Shown one piece after another: positions 22,194-31,902 of a DNA stretch of 64,000 nucleotides. Numbering within the stretch: position 1 is the stretch's first letter; each line of letters starts with the position of its first letter. This DNA is from Thalassiosira profunda. Taxonomy: Eukaryota; Bacillariophyta; Thalassiosirophyceae; Thalassiosirales; Thalassiosiraceae. Location: contig JALLAP010000010.1 of assembly GCA_036939355.1 (NCBI GenBank), positions 1 through 64,000 of the forward strand, written 5' to 3'. A program made the position numbers and the translations under genes. Under the pieces are notes generated by a model. It was not told where the DNA came from. It saw only the letters and a program-made list of their open reading frames with translations, and did no database searches.

Positions 22194-22772
22194 ATGACGC
22201 GCTCAGTCGCCCTATGCTTGCTCTGCCTGCTGCTCGCCGCGGCGGTGCCTGGTGGCGGCCCGATATCCGCCCACGGGCGAGAGGTGGAGCAGCGGCAACA
22301 GGACAGCTCCTCTCGGAATTTGAACAGCCCTCACGAGCACCTCCACACCTTCATCGCCCTGACAAACACGACAAACACCACAAATGCCACTACCACGTCT
22401 CCCACGCCGGCGACTCCGCCCGCACCCTCGGAGCCGACGCCGCCCCCAACGCACTCGCCTACCAAAAAATACGTGCCATCGGATGACGATGAGGAAAACA
22501 GGGACGAAGAGCAGAAACAAGGGACGCGGGTGGGCATCATCTTCCTGTGGGTCGTGGTAATCTTCGCGGCCATCTGGGGGCTCTGCTATTTCCGAGATCC
22601 CGTCGTCTTCTTCTTCTTGAGCGCATGGACCAATACGCGTCGCTACGGCTGCAAGGGGTGTTTGCATTCCTTTTTTCCCTGCTTCTTCGGATCCCTCCCC
22701 GATGGCGGCGAAAGCGCGTTGGATCAAATCATCTTCGAGACGGAAGACCCGAATGCCCCCCTGATGACATAA
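22194..22772 (+). CDS. Small type I membrane protein with Thr/Pro-rich lumenal region
   Basis: Predicted 192-residue protein of unknown function. It starts with a clear signal peptide (MTRSVALCLLCLLLAAAVPG). The lumenal part is rich in Thr, Asn and Pro (TNTTNTTNATTT, then PAPSEPTPPPTHSPT), which offers many possible glycosylation sites. An acidic stretch is followed by one membrane span (VGIIFLWVVVIFAAIWGLCY) and a Cys/Phe-rich segment that could be a second, re-entrant hydrophobic patch. The ATG at 22194 is chosen because the signal peptide begins there, although the frame is open upstream. Confidence 0.65.
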   Translation: MTRSVALCLLCLLLAAAVPGGGPISAHGREVEQRQQDSSSRNLNSPHEHLHTFIALTNTTNTTNATTTSPTPATPPAPSEPTPPPTHSPTKKYVPSDDDEENRDEEQKQGTRVGIIFLWVVVIFAAIWGLCYFRDPVVFFFLSAWTNTRRYGCKGCLHSFFPCFFGSLPDGGESALDQIIFETEDPNAPLMT

Positions 22773-23052
22773 CAACAAAGTTATTGACTGGAACGATGGG
22801 GGTTTCTTGGAGCCGAAAGGATTGGTGTACAATAGGATTTGTTGGGCGCCTCGATTGCAATTGATGTTCCCTTTGCAATTCCTCGTGCGCACCGTACAGG
22901 GGGGTCAGTGGAGCTGTCTTGCTATCGTGCAGCCATTCTATAGTAGATGAGAATTGGGGGTCAATGACAATGATTTGCAACTACATGCTTCATTGCCTAA
23001 TTTTGCATTCACTGCATCACGTCGCCATCAGAGTTGTTCAATTTCCCACCAG

Positions 23053-24151
23053 TCAATCATCAGATGACGCATCCCTCGCTCCGTCGGAGAACGTATTTCC
23101 GACAAACAAAACCCAGATGATTGCGTAGAACAAATAGAATAGCCACGTGACGTTGAACGACATGAAAGATGTAAAGTTCTTTCCTCCGATGCATGTCCCC
23201 ATCCAAGGACAGTGATGATCGTACCCTTCGATGCACACGTTGCATTCCGGACAGTGAACGGCACCCGGCGGTTGGTAGACGCTGCACATGTCGCAATACC
23301 TCCATCCCCTCCCGGCACTGACGTTGGACGGCAACCCAGCATAGCCATTCTTTCCGCCCGCCTCCGGTTGGACCACGCCCGGATCGGAACACGCCACAAT
23401 GAGGAGCGACACCACTCCCACGATGTAGAATACCAAACATGTGGCTGCTGATATTGGGCCCACGTTGTGGTACGCTCTCGGAGCAAAGAATATGGTGCCG
23501 ATTGTCAACAAGCCAAAGCAGCAGATTGGGCCAAACCTTTCACGGGGCCAATTGCAATTGTTGGTGCATAAGATATGCATGAAATCGATTTGCAAATAAT
23601 GATTGGCAAGGAGCTTCTTACCAATGAGGACCCATAATGCCAAAGCCCATTTTGTGGAAGCATCGCGGAAAGACAACAATCATATTCCCAACACGTGGTG
23701 AGGGTGCGGAGCCATCGTGCCCTGTTGCCGCCATCATCAATTGACACGGCCCTCGCCTGATGGCAGCAGGACAGCAAGGACAAAACACCTGTTTCGGCCT
23801 TCTCCGCCTGGCGTCCTCGTTGCCGATGCTGTCCATTTCCAAGCTAAAGGCGTTGCGATCTCCCCCCATGTGTTTGGTGCGCCGCAGAGGCACGGGTCCA
23901 AGCAATCGGTCCAAATCGTGGTCAGAGATCTGCTCTTCCACATCCTCCACGTCCTCAAATAGTTCGTCCGAGTTGAACGACTTTGGAGAATGTCTGCCGC
24001 TGTCGACGCTGTCCTCGTCGCGACGGTCCACGACCAACCGGCCTCTCTCCACCGGTTCCGCAACTTCTCGCGCCGCCGGGACGGCCGCTGGAATAGCGCC
24101 GTCAGATGGCGGCGACGGAGCGCCTTCCGCAGAGGATTCGAGGGACGCCAT
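23053..24151 (-). CDS. DHHC-type protein S-acyltransferase
   Basis: Two exons, 24151-23622 and 23536-23053, encode 337 residues. DHHC enzymes attach palmitate to cysteines of membrane proteins. The cysteine-rich domain is intact: WRYCDMCSVYQPPGAVHC, then CIEGYDHHCPWMGTCIG, with the catalytic DHHC. Two hydrophobic spans precede it and one follows (FNVTWLFYLFYAIIWVLFV). The family usually has a fourth span, and here the protein stops 15 residues after the third, so a missed downstream exon is possible. The N-terminus is acidic and Ser-rich. The junction places GPHW directly before FGPICCFG, which restores a continuous first span. The ATG at 24151 has a good context. Confidence 0.87.
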
Positions 24152-24497
24152 TGATGTGGGAGGGGCCGGCGGAGGCGAGGAGGAGGTGCGCCGCGCCGGG
24201 GAGCAACGGAGCAACGGAACTCGAAGAAGCTAGAGGGAGGATAGATAGAGGAAGTGGAGGCGTGATCTGATGACATCACGCTGTGAGAAACACGTGTGAC
24301 CTCCTCTCAAGAGTTCAAAGCTCCAAGATTTGTCACTGTTCCTTTTGGATGCGCCAGTCTATGTGATCACGCTGTGAGAAACACGGACCTCCTCTCACTC
24401 CTCTTTTTGAGAGGAGATGGATTGCAGTTGGCAAACCTTCTTTGTTTATGCTTCATTGCAATCCATGGGCAAATATCCATTCTTTGCAACCCAGTAA
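24152..24497. other. Intergenic region between DHHC gene and IWS1, with a direct repeat
   Basis: A 346-nt spacer upstream of the DHHC gene and downstream of IWS1, both on the minus strand. Apart from the direct repeat listed next, I see no coding or RNA signal. Confidence 0.45.
24275..24397. repeat. Direct repeat pair of about 32-35 nt
   Basis: Copy 1 (24275-24309) and copy 2 (24366-24397) share ATCACGCTGTGAGAAACACG followed by GACCTCCTCTCA. Copy 1 has an extra TGT between the two blocks; the rest is identical. Just before and overlapping copy 1, CGTGAT and ATCACG form a short inverted repeat (24261-24280). Confidence 0.9.
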
Positions 24498-26096
24498 TCA
24501 TTTGACGGGCCGTCCCTCGATGGAGATATTTCCGCTCAGCTTGTTCCTCTTTTTGCTGCGATTGACCATCTTCTTCTCCAGCTGACTGCGCCGATCCTCC
24601 CTGTCTGCGCCCCCCATCGCCGCCTTGGCCGAGGCGAGGTTCCGCGTATCCCCCACGAACCCCCGTTTGTCCTCCGGCCGGACCGTGTACTGAAATCCCT
24701 TCGAGAACGGCACCCGCACCCGATTGTTCCCCGCGTCCGTCGCACTCTTCGTCCCCTCGGAAATGATCTGGGCCAAGTCGTCCTCCGTTTTTCCCCGTGC
24801 CGCGCCCCCCGACCGCCGGCGTTCCTCCCGCTTCTCCTCCGCGGCCCGATCGCGCGCCAACCCCACGAGGCTGCCCCCCTCGTTGTACGCGCGGGCGGCC
24901 TGGGCTCGCTCCAGATCGCGCATGTTCCCGCTCTTCTGAAAGATGGGTCGGGACCACTGTTCGATGGTCGACTTGAGCATCTTCTTCATGTCGGGGGTCT
25001 CGTCCTTGTGCATGTACAATGTCATGACGACCTTGCCGAAGCCGGAGCGCTTGAGGTCGGTGGAATTGACCCCGTTCTCCCCCGACATGCCGGCGATGGA
25101 TTCGACGATGCGGCGGCGCACAGTGACGTTTCCCAGGGTGCCGTTGGGCAAGGGCTGGATCCACCGCTTGCACATGCTCAAGAGGTCCAAATCCAGCAGC
25201 ACCCGCTGCAAATCCTTCTTGGCCAGGGTGTCCATCACCTTCTGCAGCATCGCCAATTTCTTCATCCCCGGGCGCTTGTTGGCGATGCTCTCCTCGTCGG
25301 CGTCGGCCGCCGCGTCCATCTTCTTCAAAAACTCCGTCCCCTTGACCTCCAAATCCTGCAGGTTGACCTTTTCCTTCTTCTTCTTCTGCATCCGCTTCAC
25401 GGCCTCCTTCAGCGCCGACGTGGCGTTGGGCGTCCCCTCGTCGTCGGAGAGGCTGATCTTGTCCAGGCCCCCGCCCGAGCTCTTTCTGGATGCGGACTTC
25501 TTCTGCTTCGCCTTCTTCTCCTCCTCGGAATCGTAGCCGTCCGGGCGCTCGTCGTCGAATTTCTGCTCCGAATACAGCTCCTTGAGGGCATCGGGGTCGT
25601 CGTCCGCGTCGATGAAGTCATCGTCTTCCTTGGTCCGCTCGAAGGTGTCCGAATCGTAGGAATCGCCCGAGTCGTACCCCTCCCCCTTCTCCCCCTCCTT
25701 CTCCCCCTCCTGGCTCTTTTTGGAGCGCTTCTTCCGCGGCTCCCTCCCCTCCCCGCCCTCCCCCGCGCGCTTCTTCGCCAGCGCCTCCATCCGCTCCTTC
25801 ATGCTGCGCGTGTCCTTTTTGGCCGGCTTCTTCTTCTTGGCGGCCTTGCGCTTCTTCCCCAATTTCTTCGCCTTGGGCCCCTCCTCGTCGCTCGAGGAGT
25901 CGAACAATCCCGCATCCTCCGAGTCGGAATCGGACAAATCGTTGTCGGCGTCCGGGGCGTCCGTTTTGGCGGCCTTGGGCTTGGAGGCCGCGCCGTCCTT
26001 CTTGCGGGCGATGGGCTGGGATTTGGCCGCCGCGATGAGGTCGTCCGTATCGGCGTCCGAGGAGGAGTCGCCGAAGAGGTCGTTGTCGCCCGCCAT
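24498..26096 (-). CDS. IWS1: Transcription elongation factor IWS1/Spn1
   Basis: Predicted 532-residue protein. IWS1 binds Spt6 and elongating RNA polymerase II in the nucleus and links transcription to mRNA processing and export. The N-terminal 300 residues are a highly charged Asp/Glu/Lys region, as usual in the family. The C-terminal part is the conserved TFIIS N-terminal-like (LW) helical domain: LGNVTVRRRIVESIAGMSG, then LKRSGFGKVVMTLYMH, then IEQWSRPIFQKSG. The family tail (VPFSKGFQYTVRPE) follows. The first ATG is at 26096, although the frame stays open to 26171. There are no introns. It diverges from an RBM5-like splicing factor gene, so two mRNA-processing genes may share this promoter. 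Confidence 0.92.
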   Translation of the reverse strand: MAGDNDLFGDSSSDADTDDLIAAAKSQPIARKKDGAASKPKAAKTDAPDADNDLSDSDSEDAGLFDSSSDEEGPKAKKLGKKRKAAKKKKPAKKDTRSMKERMEALAKKRAGEGGEGREPRKKRSKKSQEGEKEGEKGEGYDSGDSYDSDTFERTKEDDDFIDADDDPDALKELYSEQKFDDERPDGYDSEEEKKAKQKKSASRKSSGGGLDKISLSDDEGTPNATSALKEAVKRMQKKKKEKVNLQDLEVKGTEFLKKMDAAADADEESIANKRPGMKKLAMLQKVMDTLAKKDLQRVLLDLDLLSMCKRWIQPLPNGTLGNVTVRRRIVESIAGMSGENGVNSTDLKRSGFGKVVMTLYMHKDETPDMKKMLKSTIEQWSRPIFQKSGNMRDLERAQAARAYNEGGSLVGLARDRAAEEKREERRRSGGAARGKTEDDLAQIISEGTKSATDAGNNRVRVPFSKGFQYTVRPEDKRGFVGDTRNLASAKAAMGGADREDRRSQLEKKMVNRSKKRNKLSGNISIEGRPVK

Positions 26097-26465
26097 GGTT
26101 GCAGTGTGTCGGTTGTTGGTTGGCGTGAATGGATCCGCTGCTGCAATTATTTTTGCGCACAAGATGTGCACCTCTCCGTAAAATGAGACTCCGCCGCCGG
26201 ACCACTTGCTTGACCGATGGGTTGCAATTGAAGGAGGCTGTCGATGCCTGCGGGGAGGGCGGAGGACGTGGAGGCTCGGTGGGAGTGGGTGCTGGGGGTA
26301 GGGAATTGTATTTTGGGGTATTGATTTTGAGCAAAAAATAGTCCTAACGCCTTTGATGGACTAACAAAAAAGTCTCTCTATTTCGGTACCCCAACACTCC
26401 CCAAATTCCCAGAGATCTCACTCCTCTTTGCGAGCAAATAAACGTGTGGTCGACAAGTTGCGGGC
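26097..26465. promoter_or_regulatory. Divergent promoter region between IWS1 and RBM5-like gene
   Basis: A 369-nt spacer. It holds a CACATCTTGTGCGC element on the minus strand (26156-26173), related to a sequence seen in several introns of this window, and a TTGCAATTGAA motif near 26222. The element could mean that the IWS1 5' leader has an intron. Confidence 0.4.
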
Positions 26466-28413
26466 ATGAGCGGCAATCAGGCTGCAAGGCCCTCGCGCTG
26501 GGGGGCGCAGCCTCCTGCCCCCGTCGCTCCTACTGGAGGCGGTGTTGGTGGCGCCGAAGAGCGGCGCGAGCGCGCCCAATCGTGGACCGATCCGCGAAGG
26601 CGAGGTTACGAGGATGGTGCGGGCCGAACGAGGCTGATGAGATGAAATTGCTCTGCTCTCTTTGCATCCTCCCGTGGAGTCCTCTTTATCGATCGATATT
26701 GACACGCGTTATTTGCAATTCTCCTCCACTCTAGCCCCCGCAGGCGGCGGGAATTTTGAGCGGGGCGGCCGCGACGAATTCGGGCGCGATGGCCCTCGCT
26801 CTGACCGTTGGGGAGACAGGAGGGAAGGCAGGGATGGCGGAGGCCGACCCTCCTACGACAGCCAACGCTTTCTCTACGACAACGGGCGCCAGCAGGGAAT
26901 GGGGGATGATTGGAGGTGCATGGAGGTGAATCCACACACAAAAACCGACGGAGAATCGCATGTCTTGCAGCCTTGCTCCAGCGTTGATGTTTCGTGTCAG
27001 CTGCTAACCGACCTTGTCTCTCCACGGATGTCCAACTCAACGGATGTATGGATATTTCCTGAATAACCTTTTCTTGAAATCAAGTGCGGATTAAGCAACC
27101 ACCCGAGAGACGAGTGCTGCCCTGGATGCCAGACCTGGAGGAGGGAGGGACACCAGGGAAACAGACGCGAGGGAGACCGAGGGAGAGACGACGTGGATGG
27201 CCACTATGGCCCGCCCGGAGCGCGACGGGAGCGCGAGGAAGACGACTTCGGCCGCCGTCCCCGCAAAAAGGGACCCCGGGAGCGCCAGTGGCCTCCCCAA
27301 TTTGAGGCCTCCGGTTCCTCCTTTATCTTCGACGCCCGAAGCGGTATGTTTTACGAGCCGTCTAGCGATTTCTTTTATGATCCCAAGACAAAGCTCTACT
27401 ACAGCAACAAGAAGCGGCAGTACTTTCAGTACGTGGAGGAGAAGAGGCCGTATGTGTTTCAGCCGGTAGGGGAGAGTGGATCGGCTGGTCAGCAGGGAGG
27501 AGGGCCGGGGATGGGAGGGATTCCTCCACCCAAGGTGATCACTGCAGCAGAGGAAGCTGCGGTAGAGGTTGCACCAGAGGCAAATGCCACTGGCGCCAAT
27601 CAGGAGAAGGTGGAGATGAAGCCAACGATTGCAATCAGCCTCAAAACACCCGTGCCGCAAAAGGATGGCGGCGCCAAATCGCTGAATGAAGTGGCGTCGT
27701 TGGAGAAGGCCAAATTGGAGCAGGCCAAGATCCAGGAGATCATAATGAAGCGGAAGAACTCTGCCATGTCAACGGGCGACAGCACCAACACCCCAGGGGT
27801 GCACAAGAAGCACGCCAAGGATATGGACAAGTGGTCCGAGCGCGTGAAGGAAATGCGCGACCGAACCCCAGCGGAGGCTCCACCTCCATCGAAGAGGGTG
27901 AAGACCACAGCGTCTGGCCAGCCCATCTGTGTGTTGTGTCGTCGCAAGTTCGCCAACTTGGAAAAGCTGGAGCAGCACGAGAGGTTGTCGGCAATGCACA
28001 AGGAGAACTTGGCCAAGAAGGTCGCGGCGGACGCTGCTGCGAAAGAGGCAGCGGCGAAGAGGCAGCCGTCAGATACCCTGTACAGGGATAGATCGAAGGA
28101 GCGGCGCGTGATGTACGGCTCGCATACGAATCAGGAGTCTTCCTCCCACGCCGAAGCTTTGATGGCGCACAACCTGGGGTCATCTTCTGAAGGCAAGCCT
28201 GCCGAGACAGTGCGTCCAGAGGAGACTCTGAACGATGCCAACGTGGGAAACAAACTGCTCGAGAAGATGGGATGGAAGAGCGGTGATGCGCTGGGCCGAG
28301 AACCGGCGGCTGGGAACAGCGGAGCAGAATGGAAGAAGGGCGATGCAGCCAGCAGCCTGAAGAGCGATTGGGAGAGGATTGAATCGCTGGCGCAGAGGGG
28401 TGGAAGGAGGTAA
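26466..28413 (+). CDS. RBM5/RBM10-like splicing factor without RRMs
   Basis: Three exons, 26466-26616, 26744-26925 and 27085-28413, give 553 residues. Joining exons 2 and 3 makes a perfect RanBP2-type zinc finger (DDWRCMECGLSNHPRDECC, with a final PGC): Trp, two Cys, Asn, two Cys at canonical spacing. It is followed by an OCRE-like region (FIFDARSGMFYEPSSDFFYD, then LYYSNKKRQYF), a C2H2 finger (CVLCRRKFANLEKLEQHE), and a G-patch (GNKLLEKMGWKSGDALG). This order matches RBM5/RBM10, which act in early spliceosome assembly. The RRMs of the animal proteins are not seen. The donor of exon 1 is ambiguous: 26604 would also keep the frame. Confidence 0.85.
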
Positions 28414-28572
28414 ACAGATTGACATTTGTGCAGTAGGAGTAATTGCAATTCGGGGACAGTAGGTACTGTTACAGTTTGCTGTTACGCATTGTTGCGGTTT
28501 ACAGTGCACTAGCTAGCATGACATCGATCACATCGAGATTCGTCTCACACAACTCCTTATCGCGCTCACAGT

Positions 28573-30684
28573 TTAAAGCCTGGACACCAACCCACTCTTT
28601 CCTAGCCTGCCTTCCGCCCCCACCCCTTGCATCTCCCCGAACACATCCAGCCCCAGGAAGTGCCGCAGCTCTCGGACGGTATGTATCCCAAACGCCTGCG
28701 GGGCCGACGTCTCGGCCAAGTCCCTTGCCGATCCCACGATCTTCCTCTTCCCGTCTGCCTGCTCTGCTGGCAGCACGAACTCCTTCTTCATCCACTTCTG
28801 CAGCCTCCGCACGACGTACAGCGTCTGCTTCATGTCCCGCTCCAGATCGAACCCCAGCAGCTCCGCCAGTCCGAGATAGATGCACAATCCGTGCTGGGTG
28901 TCGTCCGTGAAGAACCGCGTCGTGGTGTTGGGCCGGATGCGGATCGTCCCGTCCGGGCTGTTCTTGGACGATTCGTCCACGATGCAGGGCGAGAGGACGG
29001 CGTTGAGGCGCGAATTGTGACTGAGGCCGAAGCTCATGAATTTGGCCAGGATGGATTCCCGGTGGATCAGTCCGGGGGCATTGCCAATGGGTTGCTCCTC
29101 GTCCTCGTCGCCTTCCGCGGTCTCGTCGTTGCCGTACAAGTTGCGCCACTCCTTCTGCATGGCGGCAGTCGTCAGCCCGCTCCGCTGCCCCAGATCGTGC
29201 GGGCTGTTGTGGAGCCAGTTCATGATGCGCCGTCCCACCGGCTCGCCCCCGTGCAAGGCCGAGATGGGATCGTACCCCCTCGGACTGAGCAGGCGCTCCA
29301 GGGCGTCGATGACAAAGTACATTTCTCCCCCGGCGATGGACGTGATCAACTGCCCCGCCAGCGGCTTGGCGGCGCCGTCCGCGTAAAATCGGGGGAGGGG
29401 CGTGAGTTCCTTTTTAGGGTTCCACGCGATCGTCCCGTCGTCGGGGGCGCCGGCCGGTTTCATGGAGGCGTCGTCGAACAAGGCCAGGAGGATGCACGGG
29501 TGCAATATCTGGTTGGTGGCGTTGAGGGTGCAGGTCAGGAATGCCAGCGACGACGAGGGATCGGCGTGGTCCGAGAGGGAGCGGGTCAGCAGCAGGTCCA
29601 ACGCCGGCGACGCCGGGAGGCTGTTGGTCAGTGGACTTTGCTTGTTCCCGGTAGCCGACAAGACAGGCGGGGGCATGGACGCGGCGACCGCCCCCGCCGC
29701 GCCCCCCTCCCGCGCCTCCTTGAGCTGCGTGTGCGTCTGCGCGGCAATCATCATGGCGCTTCGGGCGCTGCTCGCCGTTTCGATGGTCCCGTGCCCCCCG
29801 CTCTCGTTCTGCAGCGCCACGCTCTCCTCGCCCACGGTGCCGTCCCCGCCCAACTCCTCGGCGCTGCTCAGCCCCAGGAACTCCAACTTCTTCCCCGTCG
29901 CCGCATTTTGCAATACCCGGTCCAGCAGCACCCGCGCCCGATGTCTGGTGTGGGCATTGCTCGGGCTCACCGCCACCTGCAGCTGGGGAAACCGGCCGTG
30001 CAGGCTCACCTCCCCCGCCTTGAGGCTTTTGCACAAATACGGAAAGGCCTTCAATCCGAACAGCGCCAAGGGACGTTTCCACCCGACAAACCCCCCGGGC
30101 CGCTCCTTGAAGAAGGCAATGCGCGCCATCCAATCGAAGCCCCCCGCGCCGTACAAGGTGCCAATTAGAATCGGGGGGCGGTGGGCCGTCCCCAGGAGGC
30201 CCCTGGAATCGAGGCGGTACAACGCCTTGGCGATGCGGCGGAGGAGGGAGAGGTGGGCGGAGACGGGACACGCGAGGACGACGACGTCGGCGACGCCGCC
30301 GTCGTCGGGGGCGCCGACGCCGCTGATGGCGCGCTCCAGTTGGGTCAGCTCCCCGGCATTGGACGACGGTCCACCTGCACCGCTCGAATCTTCGTCATTG
30401 CCGTACGGGAACACGGCATGGGGCGTCCCCACGTGGGTAACACTGCGGGTGGGCAAAAAGTCCGCGGAGACGACGTCGCTCAGATGCTTTTTCTCGGCGC
30501 ACCGCCACGTCCGGGGGGCGCCGCGGTCCAGATATTTGGCGGAGGAGCGCGTGGCGACGCGGAGGGTGTGGCCGTCGTTGGCCGGGTTGGACCGGTCGCC
30601 GAGGATGGCGCAGAGGGTGGCCGTGCCGTTGGATCCGCCGACGAGGAGGGTGGTCTGCCGGGGCGGAGGCGGGGAGGACGCCAT
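28573..30684 (-). CDS. Opine-dehydrogenase-family NAD(P)-dependent oxidoreductase with peroxisomal PTS1 tail
   Basis: Predicted 703-residue single-exon protein. Opine dehydrogenases couple an amino acid and a keto acid with NAD(P)H. An N-terminal Rossmann segment (TTLLVGGSNGTATLCAIL) is followed by VADVVVLACPVSAHLSLL and a PILIGTLYGAGGFDW segment. The C-terminal opine-type domain has TLNATNQILHPCILLALF, with the Asn and His-Pro of the family, then TRFFTDDTQHGLCIYLGLAE and APQAFGIHTVREL. The protein is much longer than the usual 360-400 residues, mainly through insertions in the middle. It ends in Ser-Arg-Leu, a peroxisomal PTS1 signal. Family assignment rests on motif order, and the substrate is unknown. 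The first ATG is at 30684. Confidence 0.7.
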   Translation of the reverse strand: MASSPPPPRQTTLLVGGSNGTATLCAILGDRSNPANDGHTLRVATRSSAKYLDRGAPRTWRCAEKKHLSDVVSADFLPTRSVTHVGTPHAVFPYGNDEDSSGAGGPSSNAGELTQLERAISGVGAPDDGGVADVVVLACPVSAHLSLLRRIAKALYRLDSRGLLGTAHRPPILIGTLYGAGGFDWMARIAFFKERPGGFVGWKRPLALFGLKAFPYLCKSLKAGEVSLHGRFPQLQVAVSPSNAHTRHRARVLLDRVLQNAATGKKLEFLGLSSAEELGGDGTVGEESVALQNESGGHGTIETASSARSAMMIAAQTHTQLKEAREGGAAGAVAASMPPPVLSATGNKQSPLTNSLPASPALDLLLTRSLSDHADPSSSLAFLTCTLNATNQILHPCILLALFDDASMKPAGAPDDGTIAWNPKKELTPLPRFYADGAAKPLAGQLITSIAGGEMYFVIDALERLLSPRGYDPISALHGGEPVGRRIMNWLHNSPHDLGQRSGLTTAAMQKEWRNLYGNDETAEGDEDEEQPIGNAPGLIHRESILAKFMSFGLSHNSRLNAVLSPCIVDESSKNSPDGTIRIRPNTTTRFFTDDTQHGLCIYLGLAELLGFDLERDMKQTLYVVRRLQKWMKKEFVLPAEQADGKRKIVGSARDLAETSAPQAFGIHTVRELRHFLGLDVFGEMQGVGAEGRLGKSGLVSRL

Positions 30685-30967
30685 GGCTGCGGCGCCGCTG
30701 TGGTGCCGCGGCTGTAGCCGGGTGGTGGCGTGGTTGTGGTTGTGGCAGCGCGTTGGGTTGTCGACGTCGGTTTGAATTTCTAGTGATACCTTAATTGAAA
30801 GTAAATGAGGCAACCTAAAATAGTCAGAAATATCATTAAAAAGTAGTACAGGAAATAACCTTGCTAGCTCGGTGGTCCCGCCACTTTAGTTAGCGCTAAC
30901 AGGCTCTTGGTTTCAGCAGGTTTCAGGTTTCAGCACGCTCATTTTTCCTCCGTGCACCTTCCCCACC

Positions 30968-31831
30968 ATGATCGACGCCCACGGCCAGCTCGTCGTCGCC
31001 CGCCCCCCACCGCAGCCGACCACGCTGGCGCAATACCTCGGATTCTTCGTCCTCCTACCAGTCGTCGCGCCAGTATTCATTACAGTCAAGTCCCTCACCG
31101 ACTGGAGCTTCGCCCGGGCGACGCGCAGCCTCTTCTCCCTCGTCCGCGGGGCCACCGCCCGTCCCGTATCGACCGAGTGGTATTTTCAGGACAAGCAGCT
31201 ATTGCAGCGACTGTGGAAATTGCCGTCGGCACGGGCATATGTTGACGAGGATACCGGGGAGCCGCTGCTGGAATACCAAACAAAAGAGGGATATTGTGGC
31301 AGCGCCACGCAGCGGTGCATATTGCGCAGCTTCGGGCTGTCCAATGAAAAGTTACCTCCGCAGAAACCCGAACCGGTGAATGCAGAGCCGTGGTGCGGGC
31401 ACATTGCGCAGATAGCGAGGGAATGTTCCGACGACAAAGTGGAGTTGTCTACCAAGATTGTGCGAGGGGATGTGAGCTACGACGAGTTCGTTTCTGCATT
31501 GAGGGAGGGGCTGGCCAAGGAGAATGTGCGGATAGCCTGCAACTACCTGCGATCGGCCCTCACTGGCGTCGACAGATACTACCCCACCCATCTACTTCTT
31601 GGCATGTACGGAGGCCACTTCTCGCCCATTCTGGGGATCGTCGAAGGAGATGGCTCGGAGAATGCACACGAAGGAAACGAGTACCCGTTCGTGGCAATTT
31701 TCGACACCAATGCCAAATACAACGGAACGTATCTCGTTCCAGCGCGGAGACTGTATGAAGCAGTGAGATCAATCGATGTGATGGCCAACACGCACAGGGC
31801 CATTTTACTGGTGGAGAAGAAGAAGCCATGA
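30968..31831 (+). CDS. Membrane-tethered phytochelatin-synthase-like peptidase
   Basis: Predicted 287-residue protein of the phytochelatin synthase (peptidase C83) fold, which transfers gamma-Glu-Cys from glutathione to build metal-binding peptides or trims glutathione conjugates. All three catalytic positions can be placed: Cys in KEGYCGSATQRCI, His in GMYGGHFSPILGI, and Asp in AIFDTNAKYNGTYLV. A hydrophobic N-terminal segment (YLGFFVLLPVVAPVFITV) precedes the domain, so the enzyme is probably anchored in a membrane. The Cys-rich C-terminal half of plant enzymes is absent, as in short prokaryotic and algal forms. Whether it makes phytochelatins or only cleaves glutathione cannot be told. Confidence 0.82.
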   Translation: MIDAHGQLVVARPPPQPTTLAQYLGFFVLLPVVAPVFITVKSLTDWSFARATRSLFSLVRGATARPVSTEWYFQDKQLLQRLWKLPSARAYVDEDTGEPLLEYQTKEGYCGSATQRCILRSFGLSNEKLPPQKPEPVNAEPWCGHIAQIARECSDDKVELSTKIVRGDVSYDEFVSALREGLAKENVRIACNYLRSALTGVDRYYPTHLLLGMYGGHFSPILGIVEGDGSENAHEGNEYPFVAIFDTNAKYNGTYLVPARRLYEAVRSIDVMANTHRAILLVEKKKP

Positions 31832-31902
31832 GCGGTGGTGCAGTGAGGAATCAATGAATACTTTAGAATGTAGCATAAATGCAATTTTCCACCGCCCTCT
31901 CA

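Noticed and set aside
25008..26186. Plus-strand open frame of 392 codons opposite IWS1
   Set aside because: Leu/Arg-rich mirror of the charged IWS1 N-terminus, with no domain.
28627..30168. Plus-strand open frame of 513 codons opposite the opine-dehydrogenase-like gene
   Set aside because: No recognisable motif and Arg/Gly/Gln-rich; the sense frame has a Rossmann fold and a family-like C-terminus.
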